Assembly: GCA_003116995.1 (NCBI GenBank)
Contig: BDSL01000005.1
Coordinates: 1,240,001 to 1,304,000, forward strand
DNA from: Yamagishiella unicocca
Taxonomy: Eukaryota > Chlorophyta > Chlorophyceae > Chlamydomonadales > Volvocaceae
DNA: 64,000 nt
Direction of reading: 5' to 3'
Below, one piece after another: positions 1-10,900 of the stretch; position 1 is the stretch's first letter, and each line of letters opens with the position of its first letter. The notes below the pieces were generated by a model, which did no database searches, was not told the DNA's origin, and was given only the letters and a program-made list of their open reading frames with translations. The translations under genes were made by a program, and so were the position numbers.

Positions 1-1015
1 GCTGCCTTTCCTGGTCCTCATTATCAAGAACCTCAACAAATACTTCAGGCAAGCCGCGTGTCCTTGTGGCCTTCTGAAGTTAACTCATGCACTCCACAGG
101 TCACTTATTTGCATGTATCGTTTTGCAGCTTCGAGGTACAAGTGCTGGACGACAAGAACGTGCGGAGACGCTTCCGCGCCTCGAACTACCAGGTGAGCGC
201 AGTGAGCACAAGTGTCTTCCACATGCAATCGGGGCTTGCATTTGTTGGCGATCACCTGTGTCATTATCTTTTGGTAGAGCTTCCTTGTTGGTTCGGACCC
301 CGCGTCCCTTTGTCATTTGTGCCATGTGGTGCCCTTCCGCAGTCAACAACGCGCGTGAAGCCATTTATCTGCACCATGCCCATGCGGCTGGACAGCGGGT
401 GGAACCAGATCCAGTTCAACCTGTCGGTGAGTGCAATGGTGCTTTGCAGCCGGCACATGTCGGCTTCAGTCGCACCCAAAAGACTAACGCCGAGCAATAC
501 ATACACAGGACTTCACGCGCCGTGCCTATGGCACGAACTACATCGAGACGCTCCGAGTGCAGGTCCATGCGAATTGCCGCATCCGCCGCATCTACTTCTC
601 TGACCGCCTCTACTCAGAAGAGGAGCTTCCCGCCGAGTAAGGCTAAACCGTGCCGCTGTGGATGTTAGATCGCTTGAATGCAGAGCTTGCATTAACGGCG
701 TGTTGCGTCTTGTCCTCGCACTGACGTGCTGAATCCCACCCCCTTTACCTGCCCCTTCGGTGCTTCACCCAATCAGGTTCAAGCTGTTCCTGCCGGTAAG
801 AAGGAAGAGGGGTATTGGATTGGGGGGCGACGGGCCATGCACATAGCCGACGCACGAGATCCATATGCGCATGTTGGTTCGAACGCACCTGTTGATATAC
901 GCCTGCCGTTGGCATGCTACGCGCGACCCCGCGCACTTAGGGGCGCACTGGCCATAATTCTAAGCATATTGCCCCCCCACACACACAACTCGTGCCACAG
1001 ATTCAGAAATCGTAA
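1..1015 (+). CDS. CFAP20: CFAP20 (FAP20/BUG22), axonemal inner-junction protein, 5' part outside window
   Basis: Exons read 1-48, 129-192, 343-426, 509-636, 777-795 and 1001-1015, joined in phase to a TAA stop. The protein contains [40 protein letters not shown] and [20 protein letters not shown], nearly identical to animal and algal CFAP20. About 118 residues are visible; the family is about 190 long, so roughly 70 N-terminal residues lie before the window. The family forms the inner junction that closes the B-tubule of ciliary doublet microtubules, and also has centriolar roles. Exon 5 is only 19 bp. The first visible intron starts GCAAGC, a GC donor, because only that choice restores KYF-S-FEVQ. 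The last exon gives the ending LPIQKS, which fits the family ending LPVQ. Identity is very secure; the tiny last two exons are inferred from phase. Confidence 0.93.
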
Positions 1016-2591
1016 GCAGCTGGAGGAGCTGGAGGCGATTGGAGGACGGGCGCAGCTTGAGCGCATGTTGTTGGGTGCTGGTGCTTTGGCGGGCGGTCAG
1101 CCGGATTGCTGGTCGAGGGGTGGCCTCCAAGCGAACACATCCCAGTGTACTTCAGCGCTAATCCTGTTGTCAGGGGATAGCGTCCTGAATTGCACCTAGA
1201 TGGCTGCGCATGCGGCCGGACGCACTCAACTGTGGGTTTTCTGGGCAGAACTGGTGTAGGACCTTACACAATAGTTTGGGTTGACGGGACGGAGCTAGAC
1301 AACGCTTATGTGAGGCGTATTCGCATTGATGACAGGAAATGACCAGCATGAAATGACATGACCGACGCAATGACCAAACGTGTCGACGGATATGGTGGTG
1401 GTGGGATTCCCTACCCTCGACGACACGCGCAGCTGTTGTTGGTGGAGCCGGCTTACATCGGCTGTGTGTAACCAACTTGAGGGTTTGCAAGTGTGCGACC
1501 TCAATGATGAACGGCTGCGACGGCTGCAGCTCTTCAGCGTGCTTTGGCAAGTGTGCCGTATGGTGTGTATGCTAGATGAGGCGTCGCACGTACCGAGCAC
1601 CGCCCGTTGCTCCAGACCATGGAGGCGCTGCAAGTGTAAATATTGCTCATCGCAGACGGGGCACTAGCCGTTTTTTCTGCTGTGCGCGTTGTGTGTTTCG
1701 ATCCCCTTCATTGCGTTGGTACGCGCAGAGCAGCGCCTATGAGCTCACGAGACAGGATCATCTTCGACCGCTAATGAATGCAAATGGTCATCCGTTAGAC
1801 TGCACATCCATTCATTGCTCGCCAGCATACCGGAGTCGTTTATTGGCAACAAGGGTGCGCTGCTGTAAATTAACACGTAACAGTGGCTGACATCTTCGCT
1901 ACCGTACGTTTTCCGGGCCACAACGAGCTCTTGCTCATTCCAGGTGTGCGTGGTTCCAGCCTAAGGAGGAGCCCTCACCCCTGTTGGCCCAGTCCAGAGC
2001 CCGTCGTCTGCCGAACCCTGTGACCAAAGAACCTAGCACATGCTGGGCTAGCATTATGGCACCGATGTTTTAACACCACGAGGACCCTGCCAGCCGGTCA
2101 CGGACTCGGCGACGGCGTCAGGAACCTTTAAGGCGACTTCAGCGAAACATTGCACCCGGCTAACCCCCATCCACGCCGATACCGAGGCCATCCAAATCCC
2201 TGGCCAATGCACCAATCAGATTGCAACTGCGGGTGCAGCTCCTTGCTAGTTAGATCCGGGGCACCAGGCGGCCACTGTCACGGCTTAGGGAACCGCCACC
2301 CGAACGCTGTTGCCATGTCAATAATGTTTTCTTGGGCAGCACTGCACCCTAGTGCCAGCAATGCACCAGACCTTCGCTACCCTCCGGCTGACCGAGCTGC
2401 ACGCGAGCTGCTGGCTCGCAACACGACTCGCATTCCGCCTGACCCAGGCCTCCGCCCCACCCGCCTCGCTACGACCGTTCGTGTCGTGCCCATTAGCATC
2501 CTGGAAATGCCGTCAATTCAAAATCCCGTCACTACCGTGCCCTCCATGCCACAACGACACAAATTTAGCTTTCCATGCAGCGCCTGGCGCG
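1016..2591. other. Convergent 3' region between CFAP20 and EMC4, no gene seen
   Basis: This 1.6 kb lies between two convergent genes and should hold both 3' untranslated regions. TGTAA motifs, the usual chlorophyte polyadenylation signal, occur near 1467, 1636 and 1864 on the plus strand, with TTACA (the minus-strand form) near 1265 and 1453. Open frames here lack the codon bias of the neighbouring exons and match no family I recognise. An open frame running 16 codons or more just past the CFAP20 stop in another phase (around 1000-1130) is Leu/Glu-rich but is probably 3' UTR. Confidence 0.5.
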
Positions 2592-4200
2592 TCACAAGGC
2601 TGGGTACGCGTGTTCCAACACCGGAGCCACCGGCATCGTCGAAATGAAGTCCGACGACGCGCTAGGCAGCAGGCGCATGGTGCTCAGCTTGTACAGACCG
2701 AATATAAGCTGACCGAAGTGCACCAGGCAGTACAGCAGGCGTGGGGTGATCACATCGAGCTGCTTCCACTCCTCGTCGCGGGGGAATACTGGAGGCAGGA
2801 GGCAGGCGGCGGGAGGCAGGGGGCCAGGGGGTAAGGGGTCAGGGGGTAGGGGTTCAGGAGCCAGGGGGGAGCGCAGCAGGAAGGAGGAAATGCCTTGATT
2901 GCAAGAACCAAAGCTACGCCAGCAATGGGGGGTATAAGGATTCAGGTCATGCTACATTCCCATGTTGGCGGCCTTAAAGGGTGGCAGCGGCTCGCGAGGG
3001 CAAGGGATAGGCGACCTGTTACGTTGGACGAAGATGCGCGTTGGACGAAGAAAGGTCCGGAACGCATCCTAGAGGGCACGATGGCGCGGTGAGGTTGTGA
3101 TCACACAGTAGTGGTGCAACTACTTGTGAATCGGAACACAGGACAGGACATGGGAGTTCAAAATCCTCTTGAAACTTTGGGCCATGCCGAGGAGCGGTTT
3201 CGCTTACCCTCGCCGGAGCTCATAATCGATGAGATTGGCGCGGAGATGAGGTTGAAGGTCATGAAGATGCTGAAGATCTGGATCGAGTTGCCGAACATCC
3301 AGGCCATGAAGCACATCATGCCGACTTGCTTGAGCGGCGCCGTCGCCTTGGCGAACAGAGCCTGAGGGGGCATGGTAGATAGGGTATGGACAGCCTTAGG
3401 GTCAGAAGGGAGAGCGTCGTAAAAGTTTCATTTGTACTAGTCCCAGCATACGGTGTCTCTGCTGAAGGGGAGCCCAGTAGGCGTGTAGATTCCCAGATGC
3501 AGGCCTGATCCACACTCAGGCTCCAACCCTCATGGTGCAACCAACGGAGGGCCAGGCGACTGGTACACAGGTGCGCGGTGTGCACGGGGTGAAGGGGGCG
3601 GAGGCGGCGTGGGTCGTTGCTTCCTCGTTCCTGCCCCCATCCCTTCCCCCCAGCCGACGGGAGACCTTCGCCCTGCTGCGTCCTGAATTGCTTGGCAAGC
3701 CTTGCGCACTATCCGGTCCCCATCATCCCACGAGATGCCAGTTTTTCTGCCGCACTGTTCAGACACCCGATGTCCCCGACGGCAGTCCCCCCTGGCCCCC
3801 TGGGAGGGAAGGGCCAGCGCCACACCACAGGGTGGTGTTGCGCTGACCTCGTCGCATGGCCCATCGCCTACTCACATTCCCATTTGGGATAGCATGGATT
3901 GGGCCCAGTTTCCGCCCTAACAAGAACCCCATTAATTTACGGGCCCTTCCCTCCAAACTCACCGACTGCTTGCGCGCCAGCGTGTTCCGGTCCCTGGGCT
4001 TGCTAGAGCTGATCATGCCGATCTGCAGAGCGCCCCCTTAGAAGGTTACAGGCTGTGGTTGTCCAACCGGGCAGTGTCCAGCGCAGATTGCTCACCGGGT
4101 CCTTGGCGATGGCAAAGTCATAGCCTGGTGGTTCAATGTGAGTCTTCCGATCTGGTATCAAAGACTCGAAGTCTAACCGCCAACTCTTTAGGTCAGCCAT
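2592..4200 (-). CDS. EMC4: EMC4 (TMEM85), ER membrane protein complex subunit 4
   Basis: Minus-strand exons are 4096-4200, 3963-4022, 3208-3361 and 2592-2788, all in phase, coding 171 residues; the family is about 180. The protein starts MADLKSWRLDF, has the EPPGYDF motif, then a hydrophobic segment with PLKQVGMMCFMAWMFGNS, then a second hydrophobic stretch RLLYCLVHFGQLIFGLYKL followed by the family's LLP-ASDF ending. EMC4 is part of the EMC insertase that places tail-anchored and multipass proteins into the ER membrane. The start at 4200 is chosen because it gives a plant-like N terminus; an upstream in-frame ATG at 4245 would add 15 residues. Donors are GTGAGC, GTGAGT and GTAAGC. The C terminus after ASDF is divergent and lacks the SGGG tail seen in many relatives. 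Confidence 0.9.
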
Positions 4201-4557
4201 GAGCGCAGGGAAGAGGGGCCAACTGGGCAACGCTGTCAGTGGCAAGAAACAACGGCCTCACGGAAGTGCGAATGAAGACCTGAGTGACTAGCATATATGT
4301 TACGTACTGCTCACTATGAAGGTTGCTGCAAGAGGCTTAACGGCAGGAAACCCGTACGACAACCTGCCTGCTGAATCATGTTGGCAAGTATATCGGACAA
4401 CCGAATTTTCATTGGCACAATAGAGAGCTTAATGTATATCTGATGCGGGTGTAATTGACTTCTCTGCTTAAATCGTGGAATTTTGTTGCCAAACTATCGG
4501 TGCTGCGTATCGGACCAGGTCATACATAAAAACCACTAGATCTTATAACTGCCGATA
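4201..4557. promoter_or_regulatory. Shared upstream region of divergent EMC4 and EBP2
   Basis: The two start codons are 357 bp apart on opposite strands, so this interval must hold both promoters and both 5' UTRs. It is clearly more AT-rich than the coding sequence. No TATA box or known operator could be assigned with confidence. Confidence 0.55.
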
Positions 4558-6787
4558 ATGGGAAACAAAAGGCGGAAGGTCGAGGAGTCGGAAGAGGAGG
4601 AAGACGAGGAGCTAGATGAGGTGCGCTACGGGCCCTGAATTGTTGTCATACAAGGTTGCTTGGCGTAACTATAAGGCGGAGGTGTCGGTATCAAGCGCGG
4701 ACAGGGTTTTGCGGCGCCGCCGCCGGCCGCCTTGAATGCTACGCTCGTCAGCGCGTCATGCCGCGATACGTTTCGCCTGGACTCAGGATGTTAGGGGCTC
4801 GTCCCGCAACATCGTTGGTAGGCCTGTCGCCCCAAGTCGGTCCTGACGCGCCAGACCCCGCCCCCTTCACCCCCGCGAAGGACGTCGACGGTGAGGGCAG
4901 CGACGACGGGGACGAGCCTGGCCCATCGGGCCGGACGCGGCCCGCTATTTACAACGTCGACGCCCTACACGAAAAGCTGGAGGATATAGGGTGGACGGCG
5001 GAGGTGGAATGGGACGAGACGTTTATGGTGACGACGGAGCAGCCAACCGTGGTGGAAAACGTTGAGGATGACCTGGCGCGTGAGCTTACGTTCTACAACC
5101 AGGCGCTCTCTAGTGCTCAGTATGCGATCCGGCGGTTTGAGGAGTCGGGGATGCCATGGCTTCGTCCTATGGACTACTACGCGGAGATGGTCAAGAGCGA
5201 CGAGCACATGGCCAAGGTGAAGGAGCAGCTCATGTTCGAGCAGCGACAAATCGAGCAGGCGGAAGAGCGCCGCAAGCAGCGCGAGTCCAAGCAGTACGGC
5301 AAGCAGGTGCAGCTGGAGAAGCAGAAGGAGCGCAACAGCGAGAAGAAGCGGCAGATCACGGAGATATCCAAGCTGCGCAAGCAGCGTGAAAAATCGGTGA
5401 GGGACGGGGCCGGGAATGCTATGCGAGTACGACGATGGACAAACGGGGTCGCGCGGTGAATCGGCACCGCAGCATTGTCGGGCGCGTTGAAAGCAGTGGT
5501 CCCAGAAACCATCGGGTACATGCCTGATTTGGGTCGCGGTTGGGTCGCTTTGGATTGATTTGGGTCGCTGTGGGTTGATCTGGGTTCTCGGCACAACGTA
5601 AAGTCGGGCGGGAGCGTTGCGCAGCTTGGTTGATGGCGTGACGCTGAGGTGGTGCGGGCGCGGCGAAACGTGGTGGCGGCACGTAATGCGACGTAGCACA
5701 CACACACGGTCAAAGGACGGGAGGGCAGAGCAAATGTCGACCGCCTGGCGGAGTTCCATCGACCACCAGCGCCTCGGGGTTCCGCATGGCGACTTCCGGA
5801 CACTCACCAAAACTCCAGGGATCGGGTGCGTGTGTAAAAGCTGGTGCGCGCAGCCTGGCGCTTAGGCGCCGATGGATTGGGACGGAGCCCCCTAGCTGCT
5901 AGAGACCGTGGTGGCAGGAATAGAGGCAAGGCGATGTTAGTTCGGTGCGGCCCACGCCTCGAGCGCCGCCACGCTGAGCTGTACGGCATATTCTCTTTCC
6001 CGTCTTGGCGCTGCCGTACAGGGCTTCGCTGGAGAGCTGGACATGGACGAGCAGCTGGCGGACATGGACCAGCGGCGGCCCATGAACGTCAAGAAGCTCG
6101 GCCAGCGCGAGTCCAAGGGTGAGTGCGCGCCGGGGGCACTGGGCTTGAGCTAAACGGTTTTGTGGCGGCGCGGCGGGGTTTGTTGTTTGGTTGTCTACCA
6201 CACCAACACGGACACGTCCTTGCAATGTTCCTGAGCCCATCGTTGCTGCTGCTGCGCCATCGCGTAATCCGGCTGCCCTGCAGACTCCAAGTCTCCGAAC
6301 AAGAAGCGGCAAGCCAGAGACTCAAAGTTCGGTAAGTTCACGTCAGCAACAGGATACATCCTTGGCAATGCAGCGTGCAACGCGTATGCAAAGCTTTCCC
6401 CGATCCGTTACCGGTTCCTTTCCTCCTGCGTCGGTTCACCGGCTTCTACGGTACCCAGCGAGAGGACCTCACCTCTCACCGCGCCTACTAAGCACCACCA
6501 CCGCGCATTGTGCGTACCAACCATCACACTCAGGCTTCGGGGGGCGCAAGGCACTCAAGAAGCAGAACGACGCCTACTCAGCTGCCGACATGGACAGCTA
6601 CAAGCCCGGGCGGTTCAAGGAGCAGCTCGGAGTGCGCAAGGGTGGCGTCCAGAAGAGGCAAGGTGGCGCCGGCGGCGGACGCGGTGCCGGCGGCCCCGGC
6701 GCCAGCGCCAAGAAGGGCGGCAAGCAGCAGCGGCCCGGAAAGCAGCGGCGGCAATCGATGAAGGGTGGGAAGGGCGGCAAGCGATGA
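4558..6787 (+). CDS. EBP2: EBP2 (EBNA1BP2) nucleolar rRNA-processing factor
   Basis: Exon 1 is 4558-4620 (MGNKRRKVEESEEEEDEELD). Exon 2 ends at 5396; its start is uncertain, with in-phase acceptors before 4752 and before 4881. Exons 6022-6118, 6284-6331 and 6534-6787 follow, ending in TGA. The core holds YNVDALHEKLEDIGW, ENVEDDLARELTFYNQAL and RPMDYYAEMVKSDEHMAKVK, then a long Lys/Glu/Arg coiled coil (KQYGKQVQLEKQKER), then KFGFGGRKALKKQND and a Gly/Lys/Arg-rich tail. These are hallmarks of EBP2, which acts in the nucleolus in 27S pre-rRNA processing and 60S subunit assembly. Predicted length is about 325-368 residues depending on exon 2. It is divergent from EMC4. A TGTAA motif at 7329 may be the polyadenylation signal. 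Confidence 0.88.
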
Positions 6788-7966
6788 GGCTCCGGGGGCC
6801 TGAAAAGCTGGGAACGCGGTCCGTTTGGCACCTTGTCAGCGGTTTGAGCACGTATGGTCGGGTGATGGAAAAGGACCGGCTGGGCAGGTGATAGTCGTTT
6901 GATTCTTCGGGGGCGGGGGAATCGGGGGGTCGCGAGGGAGAGAGCGTACCGGCGATCCATGCTCTGGGGTGGCGAGCCGCTGCAAGTCGAGATGTCCTGG
7001 TGCGTCGGATGTGGGAACAGAAGTCGAGGTCTGCACGTTAGGCTTGATGACCACCGTCCTGCTCGCAAACACCTGACGCATCGATGCCATATTGATGGGT
7101 CCAGGTCCACCACCAGACTGGTATGGTGCAGGTGCCATGAGAATCTTAAGACTGCCTGGACCCGTGGGCCGTCCTGGCAGTGTCACATCTCATTGCCCCA
7201 AAGGCCCTCGTCAAGGCGAGGTGTCTGATATGCTCAATGCATGTAGATTTAGTTTGTCTAAGAATGTGGCGACTTGAGAGGCCCTGATAAGGAGACTTCT
7301 AGCCGCCGGCCGTCATGCAGCGCGCCCTGTAAGGCTTTGTACAAGGTCCTGAGGAAATTTCACTGAAAATAAAAGGCTTGTATCCATACATCGTCTAAGC
7401 TGGGCAATGTATCCGCATTCTGACCTGCTCGTGAACTGCTTGTGCCAGTAGAGTAGCTCTATGAGTGCTAACAAAAGTACGCATACGCACAAACAACGTA
7501 TACAGACAGCTGCAAGCTTATAGGTAAAGTGAAGATACAACTTACTTCTGAGGTTCTTTGCTAGCTGAGCTACGGATCCAATCGTGTTGAGGCTTGGGCC
7601 AACAGTGGCCGGCGCCCCGCCGCTGGCGGCGTGGTAAGCCTAGGCGATCTATCAACAAGCATGGCGGGACGCGGGAGAGCCGCCACGTTACCAGCATGGA
7701 TGACCAGTGAGTGATGGGCGGGCCGAGTACTGGACCGCAGAGCGCAGCGCAAGCGCAGCACGTCAGGTTCACCATTCATATATCTCCCAACTATGTATTT
7801 AATATGTTCCATGGGACCGTTGCGTTGCTTTGCTTGCTGCCCGTCGTTAGAGCCAGGGATGTCCCCGTGTCAAGCCTTAGCCACCGACGTACCATGAATG
7901 ACTATTCCCACTGGTAACCTGCGCAACGATTGATCTGTCCGGTCATCGGACTGGCCGCCTTCGTCC
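6788..7966. other. EBP2 3' region and PRP40 upstream region
   Basis: About 1.2 kb without a recognisable gene between two plus-strand genes. The first part should be EBP2 3' UTR (TGTAA at 7329-7333). The stretch before 7967 should hold the PRP40 promoter. Open frames on both strands have no recognisable domain. Confidence 0.5.
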
Positions 7967-10900
7967 ATGTCTAGCGTGTTGCCTCTAATGGAACGGGACT
8001 GCGTCGCAGGCGGGGGCGCAGCTGCGCCTACTCCTGGAGCACCATCACCTGGAGCAGTTCCGACGCCATCGGTAAGGGCGGCCGTCGCGTGGACCACACC
8101 TGTGCTCGCTAGCGTGGGGTGACGCTAGCGCACCCCGCCGGGCCGGCCCGCGCCATGCCGCGGCTCGTGCCGCTGCTTGCGGGACACACTTACCGCCTCT
8201 AATTCATTGCTGCAATCCCGCAATTCGTGTGTCTGCTTGTGCGCAGTCCGGACCCTCAGCGCCTGGGGTACCCCCCTTCGGTGCGCCCCATGGGAGCCAC
8301 ATGCAGCAGGTGAGGCCCCCAGCGATCTCCCCCTGCCCTGTCCTCCCCTCCCCACTGAACGACATCCTTTGCTGACCGGCCCCAGCTGTCCTAATGAAAC
8401 AAAGCAACGCGCCTCCACCTCCCCGATGCCTCCTCATAGTACACCTTGACCCTTACATGAGGGAAGCCCCCTCAGCACACGCGGTACCACAACAATCCCC
8501 CCGGCACCCTGTCGCAGGCGTCAGGACCATCTAGCGGGCAACTCCAGGGAGGGCCTCCGGGAGGCGGCCTCTCGCACTTGGGGCCGCCAGGCACAGGGCC
8601 AAACGGCGCGCCGGGGGGTGGGCCCGGAGGCCCCTCGCAGGGCGGGCACCCGCCCATGGGGCAGCTCCCCCCCGGGTCCGGACCACCACCCGGGTCCGCG
8701 CCCCCGCAGACCGGACAGCTGCAGCAGCTAGGTCAGCCCCCGTCCGGTGGCAGCCTGCAGCCGCCTGCAGGCATGCAGGGGCTGCCTCCGCAGGGCGGCG
8801 CGCCGCCGCAGGGGATGATGCAGCAGCACGGCGCGCAGCCGCAGGGCGGCGGGCTCCCGCCGGGGATGATTTCCCGGCATCAGCCAGGGGCGCCGCCGGG
8901 GGCCTTGGGGGGCCCGCCTCCGGGGCACTTCCACGGGTTACCCCCGCCTCCAGGGATGGGCTACCCGCCGCCGGGCTCGCACATGGCCCCGCCACAGGGC
9001 ATGCTTCCACCGCCGTACGGGATGCCAGGTACGGCGGCGGGCGGCGAAGCGTCGTACCCGATCTGGATCGGGCGCCTGCGGTGCCTTTCTTGGCCTGCTA
9101 GGCGAGGGGCGGGTTGGGGATAGGGGGCCAGACAGCGGCGTCGAGGCTGGCGGGCTGTAGGTAGCTCGCTTGAGCTGCTGGGAGGGGTAGTGGTGGTGGA
9201 GGGGGGCAGGAGGGGCAAGTGTCAGTAAGGTTGAGCTAGGACTGGAGACCTGTATGCACGCCGTGTTTTTCCTCCAATCCTTTCGCGCCTTTCTCTCCTC
9301 CCACTCCTCCCTCTCCTCCCTCTCAGGTGGACCGCCCATGGGCATGCCGCCTCCCGGCTGGCAGCCCGGCATGGGGCCGCCGCCGGGGTACCCGCCACGG
9401 CCCATGCCAGGTGTGCATAGCGGGAAAGGACACTTGGCAGTGCCGGGGCTGGGCAGCGCCGTATTGCGGTGGTCGTTGTGGTGGGGTAATGTCAGCACCT
9501 CCGGTATAAACCGTAGGGCAATGTCAGCACCTCTGGCATGAACCGTGGAAAGGTCAAATATGGGAGATCCTAAGTAGGCTCGCTGCGGGCCTTGCGCGTG
9601 TCCTAGGTAGGACGAGTTGCGTTACTCCGCCGCGCATCGCAAGCGCCGAAAGAACCGTCATATTGCGACTGAGCTTTTGCCGTACTCCCCCCCCGGGTCT
9701 TCTTCCCCCGCCCCCCTCAACCCGTCGTAGGGTTTCCCCCGGGTATGGGGCCGCCGGGTATGGGGCCACCGCCTGGCATGGGCATGCCGGGAATGGGCAT
9801 GCCCCCCATGGCCGGCTCTCTGCAGCCCATGTCCGGCGGACCAGGTGGCCATCAGCCTCAGCAGCAGCAGCAGCAGCAACAGCAGCCGCCCCAGCAGCAA
9901 CAGCACCAGCAGCCGCAGATGCCGCAGATGCCGCAACTCCAGGGCCCGCCGCCGCAGCAGCCGCAGATGCCGCACTCGGGAGCCCAGCCGGCAGCGCCGC
10001 CGGGTGCGGGAGCGCCGGCGGGGGCTGGCGGCGGCGCGGGCGGGGCCCCGCCGGGCGCACCGCAGGGGCCTCCGGCGGGTGGCGGCCCCGGCGCCGCTCC
10101 CGCCCCCGGCAAGGAGTGGACCGAGCACACGGCGCCGGACGGGCGCAAGTACTACTACAACCCACGGACGAAGCAGTCCAGCTGGGAGAAGCCGGACGAG
10201 CTCATGACGCCGCAGGTAGGGGCGTCGTACGGATGTGCCGCGCACGTGGCGCGAGGTGGAGGCGAAGGAAGGGGGTGGGGGTGTTGAGCGGGGAGAGGGG
10301 CCGCAGGGCGCCGAGACGTGGCGTCCTATTATAGCGCACTGCATTGGTGCGGCGAGCGATGTGGACAGGGTTTTAGGGTTTTAGGGTTTGGGTTTTTAGG
10401 GTTTGGGGTTTTCTGCAGGCTGGCCTGCAGCGGCTGCGAGGCCCTGGGTCCTGTTTGCCGCCGGGAGGAGGGCATGCCGCCGCAGCCGAGCGGGGGCGGG
10501 GATCAAGGCAGGCTGGCGGCGCTCCCGCGCCCCTAGTGTTCCTCGAGGGCACCTCCCCCCTCACACCTCGACGTGGCGCCGCCCACGCACCCCAACCCCG
10601 CCCATGCAGGAGAAGGCCGAAGCCAGCGGCTGGAAGGAGTACACCAGCCCCGACGGCCGCAAGTACTACTACAACAAGGCGAGCAAGGAGAGCCGCTGGA
10701 CGATGCCGGAGGAGCTCAAGGCGGCGGCGGCAGCCGCCGCAGGCGGCGGCGCGGCGGCCGCGGCGGCGGGGCCGCCCGGCGGCGGCAAGCCGTCGGCCGT
10801 ACAGGTGGTGTCGCTGGCGGCGGCAGAGGGTGGTCGGAGTGATGGGGCTGGCGGAGGACGTGGCGGGGAGGCGGCGGGGGCCGGTGGTGGCGCAGCCGCC

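Noticed and set aside
1001..1199. Leu/Glu-rich frame overlapping the CFAP20 stop as an alternative C terminus
   Set aside because: It needs a different splice phase; the LPIQKS ending matches the family length and sequence.
9658..10344. Long antisense frames opposite PRP40 low-complexity exons
   Set aside because: Shadow frames of GC-rich coding sequence; the plus-strand frame carries the WW domain.
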